DNA of 47,412 nucleotides from Candidatus Sulfuritelmatomonas gaucii (GCA_900290245.1 OKRB01000108.1:1-47412); one strand, 5' to 3'. Counted from the first letter of the stretch, positions 17,779 through 28,776 are shown. Notes: generated from the letters alone by a model not told the origin. A program made the numbers and translations.

Positions 17779-18843
17779 ATGTTTCGCAAATGCACCATCT
17801 TTCTCTTCGCGTCCGTCGCCAGTTTCCTTGCCAATTCCGCTCTTGCAGCGCCTTCGAACGGCGTGCAGGTCGTGCCCAAGCCGGCTGACCACCGCGTCGA
17901 CATCACCATCGACGGCCAGCCCTTCACCTCGTACATCTGGCCCACACGGATCAAGAAGCCGGTTCTCTACCCCATCATCGATGCCGACGGTGTGACCATC
18001 ACCCGTGGCTATCCGCTCGATCCCCGGCCCGGTGAGCGCACCGACCATCCTCACCACGCCGGACTCTGGTTCAACTACTCGAATGTGAACGGCTTCGATT
18101 TCTGGAACAACTCAGAAGCCATCCCGCCGCAGCGCGCTCCGAAGATGGGCACCATCGTTTTCGACAAAATCGTCTCCGCCAAAAGCGGCGCATCCCACGG
18201 AGAGCTGGTCACCGATTCCACGTGGATTGACGGCCAGAATCACCCCATCCTGGCTGAATCTACGCGCTACGTCTTCGCGCATTACGGCCCGACGCGCAGT
18301 ATCGACCTGATCGTCACGCTGAAAGCGCTCGACCACGTTATCTTCAATGACGATAAGGACGGTCTGCTTGGTCTCCGCGTCGCGCGCTGGCTCGAATCTC
18401 CCGAAGAAAAAGGCGGAACCTTCACTGACGCCAACGGCAACGCGACCAAGGTGGCTACCGCGGCCACCTTACCGGCCGTAGCGCCGCCGAACGGCGAATA
18501 CCTCACCAGCGAAGGCGTCAAAGGCGAGTCAGCCTGGTCAACCCGCGGCCGCTGGTGCTCGCTCACCGGTCATAACGATGCCGGCCACACCGTAACCGTC
18601 GCCATCTTCGACCATCCCGGCAACGTGAACTATCCAACGTACTGGCATGCGCGCGGATACGGGCTCTTCGCCGCCAATCCCCTCGGCCGACACATGTTCG
18701 ATCCCAAACAGCCGCCGCTCGACTACACACTCGAGAAGGGCCAGTCCACAACCTTTCTCTACCGCGTCGTCATCTACACGCACGCCGCTACGGCCGACGA
18801 GCTGAATCGCGAGGCCGACGCCTTCGCCGCAGCATCGAACTAA
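17779..18843 (+). CDS. Secreted DUF6807 protein (formerly the PmoA family)
   Basis: 354 aa from the ATG at 17779 (AGAGGG eight bases upstream). The signal peptide is MFRKCTIFLFASVASFLANSALA. The mature part shows the family pattern: ...YIWPTRIKKPVLYPI..., RTDHPHHAGLWFNYSNVNGFDFW, and near the C-terminus YWHARGYGLFAANPLG. The old Pfam name refers to methane oxygenase, but these proteins are unrelated in role to particulate methane monooxygenase and are commonly found with Gfo/Idh oxidoreductases in glycan loci. Biochemical function is unknown; a sugar-binding or sugar-modifying role is inferred from context. Confidence 0.78.
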   Translation: MFRKCTIFLFASVASFLANSALAAPSNGVQVVPKPADHRVDITIDGQPFTSYIWPTRIKKPVLYPIIDADGVTITRGYPLDPRPGERTDHPHHAGLWFNYSNVNGFDFWNNSEAIPPQRAPKMGTIVFDKIVSAKSGASHGELVTDSTWIDGQNHPILAESTRYVFAHYGPTRSIDLIVTLKALDHVIFNDDKDGLLGLRVARWLESPEEKGGTFTDANGNATKVATAATLPAVAPPNGEYLTSEGVKGESAWSTRGRWCSLTGHNDAGHTVTVAIFDHPGNVNYPTYWHARGYGLFAANPLGRHMFDPKQPPLDYTLEKGQSTTFLYRVVIYTHAATADELNREADAFAAASN

Positions 18844-18872
18844 CCGCAAACACCAGCACACGCGCAAACAAA

Positions 18873-18930
18873 AGGCGTGCGCCTCATCCCCGGCGATTGA
18901 ATATCTCGCCGCAGATAAAGCCGCACGCCT
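18873..18930. terminator. Bidirectional terminator between DUF6807 gene and TonB receptor 2
   Basis: Outer arms AGGCGTGCG (18873-18881) and CGCACGCCT (18922-18930) enclose a second perfect hairpin CGGCGA/TCGCCG (18891-18911). On the plus strand it is followed by GTTCTTCTTCT and on the minus strand by TTTTGTTT, so it can end transcripts from both convergent genes. Confidence 0.75.
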
Positions 18931-18972
18931 GTTCTTCTTCTAGCGCCGCTAATGCCGCCAGCGCCTCTGTTT

Positions 18973-21900
18973 CTAGAAGTTGATGTGCCCGGCAAACTGC
19001 CAGTCGCGCGCGCCGCTTGCCCCGGTGATGGTGCCGAACGTCGTGGAGCCGGCTGACCAGCCCGCGCCCGGAGCATTGAAGGTGACCTTGTTCCACAGGT
19101 TCAGACAATCCGCTTCAAAAACAAATTCCGAATGCTCAAAGTGCAAGGGGAACGAGCGGCTCAATCGGGCATCGATATTCTGCGTGCCGGGATTTCTGAG
19201 GTTAAGAGGAGCAGTGCGCGGCGCGTTCCCGATCAGGTAGGAGGGTTGGCCGCAGGTCGAGGTAGCTGAGCAGCCGGACGCAGTCGAGACATTCACTGGA
19301 GCCACAAATGCAGTCGAGTCGATATATGGGATCGCTTTGCACCCTGTGCCGATGCCCAGGTTGCACGCATTGGTCCCATTGGGCCCTTTTCCGTAGCTGC
19401 CATTGATGCGCGCGTTGTGGTTCAGGTAGGCCTCCGACAGCGTATTGACGTCGGGCATACCCGTGCCCTGCCCAGGAGTGTTGCCGGCCCCCGACCAACT
19501 GAGGGCAAGCGGAGTCCCGGATTGATAGGTGTAATTCTCAGAAATCTGCCAGCCGCCGGCCAGCGCGCGAACCAGCATCGAGTTGCCGCCAATCTGGTCC
19601 TTGCCGAACGGCAGTTGGTATACACCGAAGACGTGCACGACTTGCGGAAGTGAGATCACCGTCCACGACCGGTCGATACGGTTTTGTTTGAGGGTAATCC
19701 CATTGGTTGAACGAGAGAGATCGGCGGCAGGGATATCCCAGCCTGAGCGGTAAGTACCGTCGTCGCCGATATTCTTGGCATAGGTGTAGTTAAAGGTGAG
19801 CGTCAACCCATGGGCCAGGCGCTGCTGGATGAGCAACTGCATCGAGTGGTAGCTGAAGTTGCCCACGTTGCCCCAGGTATCGCTGACGCCGCTGTACTGC
19901 GGAAACGCCACGAGCATCTGCTGAATGGTGGCCGAGCTGCTTTTGGCTCCGGCGGCTGTATAGAACGTCGGTGTCGGGGCATTGGGTGCGTACTTGGCAA
20001 GGATTGCCAGGTTTGCCGCGGTCGCTTGCGCGCCCAAAATCGGCTTGGTTCCCGTCGAGTCAAGAACAGGACCCAGGACGGAGAGATAGTAGGGGTTCAG
20101 TTCGTTGGTCCAATAACCGCGGGCGTTGCCGCCGGTAGACCCGGAGTTGACGATGAAGTGGCTCTCATTGGCTACGTAGTTGATTGCCGCGGTCATCGAC
20201 GAGGTGATGGCGCGCTCGATGCCGAAGTTCCACAGCACCAGCTCAGGCGCGCGAGCGGAGTAATGCGGGTCAGCAAAAGAAACGCTGCTGGCGTTCTGCA
20301 CCCCACCTGCGCTGTTGACATAGAAGCCGGTATTGAGTTCTTGCGCCGCCACGCCCGGAGTCGGCGCCGCCGGATAAGTGGTCGACGCTCCAAGGAACGC
20401 AGTGTTGGCACTGGCGCCAAGATACGTGCTGCTGCCGTTGAGCCAGTAAGGAGGCCCCGGCGTATTGCCCGTGATGCTGCCCGTGGGACCAATTGCGCTC
20501 ACGTTAAATCCGGTCTGTCCGGTGCCGTTAAAAGCGCCGCCACGGCCGCCCACTCCGCCGGCCTGCGTAAATACCAGGGCAAATCCGGACCGGATCACGG
20601 TCTTGTTGCTCAGGGAATAGGCGAGGCCGACACGCGGCCCGAAATATTTCCAATACGTGGGCACAGGAGTCTTGCACCCGCAGCTTACACCTGGACCGCC
20701 ATAGCTGCCCGCAAACTCGAGCATGCCCGGTGTGTTTGTCAAAGGATTGGTCAATGTCGGATTCAGGTACGTCCACCGGTTTTTCAGTTCGTGGTAGGGC
20801 GGCAAGTAATCCCAGCGCAGGCCAAGGTCCAGGGTCAGCTTGTTTGTCACCTTGTAGCTGTCGCGGACATAGGGCGAAATCGTCTTATATCGTCCGGCGA
20901 GTTCGCTCACATAATCCAGGCCGATCGATGGAGCAGCCGCGTCGGTTGATGTGGACCCGCCCACCGCGCCCAGCAGGTAGCTGGCATAGGAGAACCCGGT
21001 GGCAGTGTCGCTGAGGGTGTTCGAGTTGGCAGTAAAGTTCGACGTCGCGTAGGGATTGAATGCAAGATCGAGAACACCGGTGAGCGTGGCAGGGTTGGCA
21101 TTATTGATTTCCTGCCACTGGTACGTCATGCCCATGGTAATCGCATGTTTGCCCTTGAGCCATAGCACGTTGTCAGTCAGTGCGTAGTTGTTCGGAGTAG
21201 TCAACTGCGTTGAAACGGAGTTGCCATTGCCCGTCCAGGTTTGCTCTGCAAGGCCGCCGTATGCGGTCGAGACGGATCCGAATGCTGCTCCGGGAAATTC
21301 TTCTCCGGCCTGCCCCCCGGGAAGATTCGTGACTCCGAAGGTGCCGATGTCCCACTGTTTCACGCCTTGAGTAGCGTCATGAATGTTCTGGAAGAACCGG
21401 GTGAAGCCGAATTTCAACTGGTTCACAACGTTCGGTGTGAATGTATACGCATCTTCAACGATGTAGTTTTTCGGATAGATGTTGGCCAGGTCGCCGCCAA
21501 TGTACGGGGGCGGCAGAAATGGAGAACCGTAGTTGTTCAGATAATTCTCCACGCCGATAGTTCCCACCGACGAGATGCGGTGGTTCGCGCTCAGATCGAA
21601 GTCCACCCGCCAGTCGATCACGTGATTGTCAAAACCGCTGGGAAAGCCGCCAAGATAGTTGCTCGTGAGGACTGCCGAGTTGGTTGGCGCGGGCAGGAAC
21701 GACTCCATTCCCTTGGTGATGGTTGAGATGTCGCCCGGGGGAATCACGTTGAGGATTCCGTTGTATTGGAAGGGCGTCCGCGTGCAGATGTTGCCGGTGC
21801 ACTTCGTGGACATCGGATCAAAAATAACAGCCGTCTGTGTAGTGCTGGCGCCGGCTCCTGAACCGATACAGTTGCCACCGGCAGCCAGGCATCCCAATTC

Positions 21901-22980
21901 GGTAAAGTTGCCTTGCGTCATGAGCGTGCTGGGAATGGTGTACAGGGAGTACGCGGCGCCTTTGCGCTCGTGGTACTTGTCATACGCGACAAAGAAGAAC
22001 AATTTCTTCCCCGTCTTGGGAACCACACCACCGACACTCGCCGAGAGCTCGTTTTGATGCTCCACGGGCTTGGGAGCCTGAATCGTCTGGCCCGCCGCAT
22101 TCTTGGTCGTCGCCCACGGCGCTGTGAATCCCCAGCTGTCGAAGAACGTGTTGCGCACAAAATCGGAGACCTGGCCGTGATACTGCAGGCCGCCCGACTT
22201 CATGGTGAAGTTTTCCGCGCCGGCTCCCATGTACTCGGCCGGCGGCGTGCTGGTGACCATCTGGAATTGGTCGACAGCGTCGAGGCTCATGGTGAGAGAA
22301 ACCAGCCGGTTATCGCCCTGTTGGCTCACCGTTTCAGCCGGCATGCCATCCACGTAAAGCTGGCCGAGGTAGCTTCCCGTCCCGCCCACGATGGGCAGGC
22401 GGCCGCCATTGTTGGCGTTCTGCGCACCCGGCGTCAAAACCCCGAATGCCGTGGGATCGCGCTGGGCGTTGCTCATCTGGATGGGCAGGTTGGAGTAGGT
22501 TGTGTTCTCTACGGTCATGCCGATCGTCGCGTCGGCCGTGTCAAGAACCGGTGGCGCACCGGTAACTGTCACCGTCTGCGTCTCTGTGCCGACTGCGAGA
22601 ATCGGGTTGATGGTTCTCACTTGAAGGGCATCCACAATCACGTTGTCCTGCACCAGGGTCTTGAATCCCTTGGCCACGATCTCGACAGAGTAAGTTCCAG
22701 GTAATACGGGAGCGATCGAGAAAAAGCCCGCCGATGTCGATTCTCTGACCGTCTTCACGCCCGTCGCTACGTTTGTGATGGTGACCGATGCATGGGGCAC
22801 GACGGCGCCCGTTGTATCCAGCACTGTTCCTTGGAGAGATCCCTCACCGGCCGTCTGCGCCGCTGCGGGCATCGCCGCCCACAACAGGCACAGTGCCAGG
22901 GCGACCGCCGCCAAAGCGAAATTGACCCGGTTTCCGGTGGCTTCTTCAATTGAATTGAATATTCTCTGAGATTTTTTCAT
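18973..22980 (-). CDS. Oar-type TonB-dependent receptor with carboxypeptidase-regulatory-like domain (2)
   Basis: 1335 aa from the ATG at 22980; a TTG at 22995 gives five more residues. AAGGAGG ends at 22997, one base before the TTG and 16 bases before the ATG, so the start is uncertain. The signal peptide ends near AAAQT. A carboxypeptidase-regulatory-like domain follows (GTVLDTTGAVVPHASVTITN), then a plug with ADATIGMTVENTTYSNLPIQ and a barrel ending in FAGHINF. It is a close relative of the split receptor at 24760-28776 in length, domain order and promoter, so the two come from a duplication. It lies convergent to the DUF6807 gene. Confidence 0.9.
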   Translation of the reverse strand: MKKSQRIFNSIEEATGNRVNFALAAVALALCLLWAAMPAAAQTAGEGSLQGTVLDTTGAVVPHASVTITNVATGVKTVRESTSAGFFSIAPVLPGTYSVEIVAKGFKTLVQDNVIVDALQVRTINPILAVGTETQTVTVTGAPPVLDTADATIGMTVENTTYSNLPIQMSNAQRDPTAFGVLTPGAQNANNGGRLPIVGGTGSYLGQLYVDGMPAETVSQQGDNRLVSLTMSLDAVDQFQMVTSTPPAEYMGAGAENFTMKSGGLQYHGQVSDFVRNTFFDSWGFTAPWATTKNAAGQTIQAPKPVEHQNELSASVGGVVPKTGKKLFFFVAYDKYHERKGAAYSLYTIPSTLMTQGNFTELGCLAAGGNCIGSGAGASTTQTAVIFDPMSTKCTGNICTRTPFQYNGILNVIPPGDISTITKGMESFLPAPTNSAVLTSNYLGGFPSGFDNHVIDWRVDFDLSANHRISSVGTIGVENYLNNYGSPFLPPPYIGGDLANIYPKNYIVEDAYTFTPNVVNQLKFGFTRFFQNIHDATQGVKQWDIGTFGVTNLPGGQAGEEFPGAAFGSVSTAYGGLAEQTWTGNGNSVSTQLTTPNNYALTDNVLWLKGKHAITMGMTYQWQEINNANPATLTGVLDLAFNPYATSNFTANSNTLSDTATGFSYASYLLGAVGGSTSTDAAAPSIGLDYVSELAGRYKTISPYVRDSYKVTNKLTLDLGLRWDYLPPYHELKNRWTYLNPTLTNPLTNTPGMLEFAGSYGGPGVSCGCKTPVPTYWKYFGPRVGLAYSLSNKTVIRSGFALVFTQAGGVGGRGGAFNGTGQTGFNVSAIGPTGSITGNTPGPPYWLNGSSTYLGASANTAFLGASTTYPAAPTPGVAAQELNTGFYVNSAGGVQNASSVSFADPHYSARAPELVLWNFGIERAITSSMTAAINYVANESHFIVNSGSTGGNARGYWTNELNPYYLSVLGPVLDSTGTKPILGAQATAANLAILAKYAPNAPTPTFYTAAGAKSSSATIQQMLVAFPQYSGVSDTWGNVGNFSYHSMQLLIQQRLAHGLTLTFNYTYAKNIGDDGTYRSGWDIPAADLSRSTNGITLKQNRIDRSWTVISLPQVVHVFGVYQLPFGKDQIGGNSMLVRALAGGWQISENYTYQSGTPLALSWSGAGNTPGQGTGMPDVNTLSEAYLNHNARINGSYGKGPNGTNACNLGIGTGCKAIPYIDSTAFVAPVNVSTASGCSATSTCGQPSYLIGNAPRTAPLNLRNPGTQNIDARLSRSFPLHFEHSEFVFEADCLNLWNKVTFNAPGAGWSAGSTTFGTITGASGARDWQFAGHINF

Positions 22981-23129
22981 GGGAAACGCCTGCAAGCCTC
23001 CTTGAAGTGAAAGTGATTGCGTGGGAGCATACCTCCAGCCGGGCTGGCGGCACCAAACACCACTTCTGACACACCAGGGTTCTAGGTCTTACCGAGGCCG
23101 GATTAGGGGCGGTCAGACCTCAGGCAAGG

Positions 23130-23159
23130 ATTTAACCCGCTCACGTAAATGATTGTCAA
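23130..23159 (-). promoter_or_regulatory. Promoter of TonB receptor 2
   Basis: On the minus strand: an A/T-rich upstream stretch (AAAATAATTTTTCTA), -35 TTGACA (23154-23159), an 18-base spacer, and -10 TTAAAT (23130-23135) followed by CCTTGCCTG. The same elements with the same spacing precede TonB receptor 3, which is strong support. The leader is about 145 bases. Confidence 0.7.
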
Positions 23160-23221
23160 TAGAAAAATTATTTTGTTTTTGACTGTGGCTCGACTCCGCT
23201 CCCGATTCTGCTCAGGGGGAA

Positions 23222-24577
23222 TCACGCATCGCGCAGCTTGCGCCCCCGCCCATGCGCCGTCAGCACCATGCCCACAAGCGCAGTGACAAACGAGACTGCA
23301 GCCAGACAAAGGAATGTATCTCTCCATCCGAAGTGCACGCTGATGCGCGCTACCGTATCGCCCGACAGCCACCCGGCCATATATCCGAATCCATCGATGA
23401 TTCCAGCCGCAGTTGCGCTTCCCCGCGTCCCCCCAAAATCGAGAGACATCGCACCGGCAAGATAGGAATACGGCCCCAGCAGCGTAAACCCTACCAGTCC
23501 CACAAGAAGCGACGGCTCCCACGCTGCGCCATGGCTCGGCACATGCCAGAACATCACCAGGCATACGGTGCAAGCCGCCATCCCGGCCACCACCAGCACA
23601 TTGCGCCCGTTCGATCCCAGCTTGTCGCTCAGGAATCCGCCAAGCAGCACGGAAACGCCGCCGCACAGCGGAAACAGCGCGCTGCGGCTAGCTGCCACGC
23701 TCGCAGATAGCCCGACGAACTGCACAAAATAGGTCGGCGTCCACAAATTGAATGTCTCGCGCAACAACGTGGTTCCAAAAGCCAGGGCGCACACCAGCCA
23801 GAATGCAAAACTGGTCAGCAGCGGCCGCAGAATTGCACCCACTCCCCCCTGCTCGTCGCCGCCCGCTTGCCCCTCATCGGCGTAAACGTTCCTCGGATTC
23901 ACCTCTGGCGTCGGCAGTCCGCGCTCTTCGGGCCCTTCACGCAGCAGCAGCGCATTCGTCACCAGCAACACCGCCAGCGAACCCGCGCTGAAGTAAAACA
24001 CCCCGCGCCAACCCACTCCACGCGCCAGCAGTTCGCTCATCATCCAGCGGCATGCCGCGTCGCCAAAAAGGAAACTCAGGCTCACCACCGCCATTACGCT
24101 GCCATAGCTCGAGTAGGAGAACCAGCGCGACGAAACGCGCACCAGCCCCGCCCATCCCTGCGATTGAAAGAGCCGGTTGCCGATCCACGCCAGCGTGAAA
24201 AGCGGGAACCCGCCGCTCAACGCAAAGATGATGGTGAAGAAGATCGATCCGGCCATGCCGCCGAGGAAATTTCGGCGCCCACCGCCGGTATCAGCCAGGG
24301 GACCGGAGAAGAACTTGCCAAATGCGTAGGCCACGGTGCCAAGGGATGCGATAAAGCCCAGCCGGATCTGCGCTTGGTTCGGTGTGATGCCGTGCTGCGC
24401 AAGATCCTTGATCAGTGCCGGCAGCACCACCGACAGATCGGATCGGCAGAAATAATAGCCGGAGTAGCCCAGAACCAGGAGCGCGACCGTCGCTCCATGC
24501 CAGAATGTAAACTTCGCCTTCGAACCTGGTTCTGCAGGTTCAATCTGGCCTTGAGCCACTTCTATTCCGGAGGGCAC
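23222..24577 (-). CDS. MFS transporter, organophosphate antiporter-like branch
   Basis: About 451 aa from a GTG at 24577; a GTG at 24559 is also possible and no ATG exists near the true N-terminus. The reading frame stays open upstream to 24922, but that part has no membrane character and overlaps the end of the next gene. About 12 membrane segments are visible. The N-terminal GYSGYYFCRSDLSVVLPALI and the NRLFQSQGWAGLVRVSSRWF stretch resemble the GlpT/UhpT-type and related sugar-acid transporters. It is likely to carry a sugar phosphate, hexuronate or similar anion across the inner membrane. It lies between two TonB receptors, which fits uptake of their imported products. Confidence 0.82.
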   Translation of the reverse strand: MPSGIEVAQGQIEPAEPGSKAKFTFWHGATVALLVLGYSGYYFCRSDLSVVLPALIKDLAQHGITPNQAQIRLGFIASLGTVAYAFGKFFSGPLADTGGGRRNFLGGMAGSIFFTIIFALSGGFPLFTLAWIGNRLFQSQGWAGLVRVSSRWFSYSSYGSVMAVVSLSFLFGDAACRWMMSELLARGVGWRGVFYFSAGSLAVLLVTNALLLREGPEERGLPTPEVNPRNVYADEGQAGGDEQGGVGAILRPLLTSFAFWLVCALAFGTTLLRETFNLWTPTYFVQFVGLSASVAASRSALFPLCGGVSVLLGGFLSDKLGSNGRNVLVVAGMAACTVCLVMFWHVPSHGAAWEPSLLVGLVGFTLLGPYSYLAGAMSLDFGGTRGSATAAGIIDGFGYMAGWLSGDTVARISVHFGWRDTFLCLAAVSFVTALVGMVLTAHGRGRKLRDA

Positions 24578-24701
24578 ACTAGAACGGTACCATACGCCTC
24601 GACGCCGGGTTTTCCGCTCCGGAACCGCCCTCTGACTCTTCACTGAATATTGATATCGCCCGATCGCCTTGCCACGATCCTGACCGCACCTGAAGCAAAA
24701 A

Positions 24702-24734
24702 GCCGGACAGCGCTCATGATTTGCGCCGCCCGGC
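24702..24734 (-). terminator. Terminator after the split TonB receptor
   Basis: On the minus strand GCCGGGCGGCGC (24734-24723), a 9-base loop and GCGCTGTCCGGC (24713-24702) form a 12-bp stem with two G-U pairs, followed by TTTTTGC. It separates the split receptor from the MFS gene, so the latter probably has its own promoter. Confidence 0.8.
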
Positions 24735-24759
24735 CCGCATTTCGTTTGAGGATTCCCGC

Positions 24760-27700
24760 TCAGAAGTTGATGCGCCCCGAGAACTGGAAGTCGCGGCTGC
24801 CCGTGTTGCCGGTCGCGCTGCCTACAGCTCCAAACGTCGTGCTGTTGACATTGGAGTTGATCCCTCCAAACGTCACTTTGTTCGGAATGTTCTGGCAATC
24901 GGCCCGGAAGACGAACTTCCATCTCTCGGTGATGTCGAACGTGCGGCTCACGCTGCCGCTCAGTCCATAGGAGCTCGGCGAACGCAGGCCGTCAAAGGAC
25001 ATTTCGCGCGGCATATCGCCGAACATGAATGCTTGCGAGTTGCAAAACGGGCCCGTGCTGTTGGCGCAAGCCACCTTGGTGGTTCCGTTGGAAACTCCAT
25101 TGCCAGGGGTCGTGTCGCTCATGGCGCCTTTCAGGTACTGGATGGAACTGAACGTTGTCGCCGTGACTCCCTTGCCCCAGCTTCCATTTTGCCGGATTGT
25201 CTTCCCCGTGAAAGCCGGGTTCAGATCGGGCATGCAGGTTCCCGCGAATGGCTCGGTGCTTCCCGTGCAGGCTGAGCTCGAAAGAGAAAGCGGAGCGCCG
25301 GAGGAGTAGGTGAAAATTCCGGCGAGGTTCCAACCTTTGATCACCTGGCGCACCACGGGATTCGCTGATCCGCCGAACCGACCCTCGCCAAAAGGCATCG
25401 CATACGTTCCGTAGACCGCAAGGTCTTGCGGAATGTTCGTGGCGCTTATCCCGCGGTCGGCCCGGTCCTGCGCCCACGCCTTCCCGTTCAGGGTGAAGTT
25501 CGCAGGAATCGCGAAACCATCGCGCTGCGAGCCTGCGTCGTCAATTTGCTTTGAGTAAGTGTAGTTGGCGGTGATGTCAAGCCCGCTCGACATACGCTTG
25601 TGCGCCGAGATTTGCAGCGAATGGTAGTTGGCATTCGCGGTTGCGCCCCAGGTGTCTGAACTGCCTGAGAACTGCGGCATCCAGGTCAGCATGCGGCCAA
25701 TGGTCGCCTGGCCCGAGCCGCCCGATGTTGCCGCAGCCTGCTCAAATCCGTTGTACGGCACGGTGATGGACGGCATGATAGCCTGCGCTGCCGCAACGTT
25801 TGCCGCTGTCGCCGGTGCGTTGATCAATGAGCCGAGCGCGTAGTAAACGGGGTTGATCTGCCCGGCATAGAGCCCGCGCATGTTGCTCGCGCCGTAGATG
25901 AAGTGGCTTTCCGAACCGGCGTAGTTCACTGAGATCGAGATGCTGTTCGAAAGCGCTCGTTCAATGCCGAAGTTCCAGAAATTGAACTCCGGAGCCCTCC
26001 CGGAAAAATAGAAGTCGGCAAATCCCGGAGCACCGCTGGCCTTGATGTAGTTGCCGCTGCTGTCAACGGTGTTGCCCACATTCAGAGTCCGGCTGACCAT
26101 TCCTGGAGGCACGATCGCCGGAACCTTATATCCCGGGCCGCCAAAGTTGGCATTGGCAACTCCAAGAGTTGTGTAGCCGGCGCTGTTGTTCAAGTAGAAG
26201 GCCGGACCCGCTCCCGGGCCTGCCGAGTTCGCCGGAAAACTCACCGAGCTCGTGAATCCGAGTTGAGATGTCCCTGTGCCGGCGCCGCCCGCTCCTCCGG
26301 TCCCGCCGGCGTGAGAGTAGAGCGTGGCAAATCCGCCGCGCACCACTGTCTTGTCGTTCAGCGAATAAGCAAAGCCGACGTGCGGCCCCCAGTTCTTCCA
26401 GAAGGATTGAACAGGCGTGCTGCAATTGCAGCTCACAGCAGACCCGCCTCACGTCCCGGCGAACTCCAGCGCTCCCTTGTTGCCCGTCACCGGATTCGCG
26501 ATATTCGGATTCAGATACGACCAGCGATTCAGTGTTTCTTCATACGGCGGAATGTAGTCCCACCTGATGCCCAGATTCAAAGTGAGCTTATGTGTCACCT
26601 TCCAGTCATCCTGGAAATACGGAGAGTATATGCGATAGCGGCCGCCAAGAACCGAGAACGGCTGCAGCGAAATCCCCGTGCTGTCGACCGCCCCCAGCAT
26701 GAAGCTGGCGTAGGCAAAGCCACTGTTGGGGCCATAAAGGTAGCCGGAGCCGGAAACAGGGGTGGTGCAGTTCGAATTCTTGCCGCCCGGCACAATGCAG
26801 GCCGTTTCGTTGGTGCTCCAATTCATCGTGAGTGACGATGCGGGCCCATCGTAAGACGAGTTGTTGTCCTCGAGCGCCTGCATCTGGAAGCCGAAGGTCA
26901 TGGCGTGATTTCCTTTGACCCAGAGCAGATTGTCGAGCGCCGTATAGGACTCGTTGACGATGGTTGATGTCTGGCCAGATCCGCCATCTCCCCACTGCTG
27001 TGGTGCATTTGCGCCGCTGAAGGTCTCGGTGGGAAATTCAGTGACTGCCTGACCGTTGGAAGGAACGCCGGTAAACGTGATGCCGGCCGTGGCGGCTTCG
27101 TCCTGCTTCACGCCTTCCGTCAGGTTCTTCAGCGGAGGGCTGCCAAAGTTACTCCAGCCAAAGCGGAATTGGTTCACCACGTGCGGTGTGAAGGTGTAAG
27201 AGTGCTCAAAGTCGATCCAGTGGCCGGCGACGGTTGAATAATCAGACTCCGTATATGGGATCGGCAGCGCCATGTTGGCTGCGGCGCCTAGCGTAAACGG
27301 CCAGGCGACGCGGTTCCCGCCAGTCACCACGACCGAAATGCGCTGCTTTGGCGTCATGTTGTAGTCAATGCGGCCTGAGTAAAGCCAGTTGTCGTAGCCC
27401 GTCGGCGGGCCGCCCAGAAAGTTGCCGCTGATGCCGGAGGTCGTTGGCGCGGGCAGCCACTGCTCGAGGTATTTGGCAATCGGTGAAATTTCGCCCGAAG
27501 GGATGATGTTGGTCGGCGTTCCGGTCGGACCTCCGTTGGGGCCCGGCGTGCCGCTGTACGATTGCCCGAATGCATATCGGCATGGACCCGTGATGCTATG
27601 CGACGTGCAAGCCCCTTGAGTCGTCGGGTCATAGATTACATAGCCCGGGCCGCCGTTCGATGAGAGAAGCTCTGAAAAGTCCCCCGACTGCATCTTTGTT

Positions 27701-28776
27701 GTCGGGATGGTGATCTGCGCGGGATTCGGCGCACTGCGCGCGTGGAACTTGTCGTACGCGCCAAAAAAGAAAAGCTTGTCGTGGCCGTTGATGAGATGCG
27801 GAATGTAGATTGGGCCGCCCGCTGAAACCGCCAGTTCGTTTTGGTGATCTCCCGGCTTGCCTGCCGGCACACTGGTCACGACGCCATTTACGATTTCTTT
27901 CTTCGTTGCCGTGATCGCCGTGAACCCCCACGTATCGAAAGCCGTGTTGCGAATGAAATCGGCCACTGACCCGTGGTATTGATTCCCGCCGGACTTCGTT
28001 GTGTAATTCACCATTCCCGCGCCCTGGTACTCCGCAGGCGCGCTGCTGGTGACCACGTTGATATCCCCGATCGATTCAGCCGGCACCACGTTGAAGACTG
28101 GGCGATTGTCGCCAATCTGGCTCACGGTCGTAATGGGAATGCCATCGAGGTACACTTCCTCAACCCGGCTTTCCGTGCCCGAAAACAGCGAGGAGCGCGC
28201 GCCCGGCTGTGCGCCCGGCAGCAGATTCGACATCGCGGTCACATCGCGTTGCTGGTTGTTTACCAGGATCGGCAACTCCAGGTACACATTGCTTTGTATG
28301 ACTCCGCCCAGCGTCGCGCTCGTCGTGTCCAATTCGGGAGGAGTCGTCGTAACCGTCACCTGCTCATTGGCCGATCCCACTGTCAGCCGGATATTCAGGC
28401 CCAGCACCTGCATCGCTGTAATTACGATGTTTTGCTGTGCGAACTTTTGGAACCCCGCGGCACCGGCCGTCACATTGTAGGTTCCAGGCAACAGCGGCGA
28501 GATGACGTAAAAGCCTTCCGGCGTAGTGGTGCTCTTCAGCGCAACACCTGTTGTCGTGCTGATCGCGGTGACTGTAACGTTCGCAACAACTGCTCCCGAA
28601 GGATCCGTCACCGTTCCTTCGATCGATCCCTCGCCTGCGGTCTGCGCAGCGGCTGGCAACGCGCTCCAGGTCAGGCAGATTGCGAAGAAAGCCATCGTGA
28701 GAATCGCGATGGTCCGGTTTGCGCTTCGTTGCTCGAACGAAGGAACGAGACAAGAAAGACTCCTAAACGTGGACAC
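24760..28776 (-). pseudogene. Oar-type TonB-dependent receptor (3), split by one in-frame TGA
   Basis: The reading frame runs from a GTG at 28776 (GGGGGT six bases upstream) to 24760 without a frameshift, but codon 776 is TGA (26449-26451). The N-terminal 775 residues hold the signal peptide (cut near AAAQT), the carboxypeptidase-regulatory-like domain, the plug and part of the barrel; the remaining 562 residues complete the barrel and end in FSGRINF. In paralogue 2 the equivalent position is a TAT (Tyr) codon in LEFAGSYGG. The rest looks intact, so the lesion is recent, is a sequencing error, or is read through. A GTG at 26436 with a GAGGCGGG-like site could restart translation, but that product would lack an export signal. 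Confidence 0.85.

Noticed and set aside
24578..24922. N-terminal extension of the MFS gene up to 24922
   Set aside because: These residues are hydrophilic, overlap the end and terminator of the split receptor, and do not resemble any MFS N-terminus.
26449..26451. Selenocysteine or stop-codon reassignment at the TGA in receptor 3
   Set aside because: The paralogue has Tyr here, no SECIS-like structure is evident, and many genes in the window end in TGA, so the code is standard.
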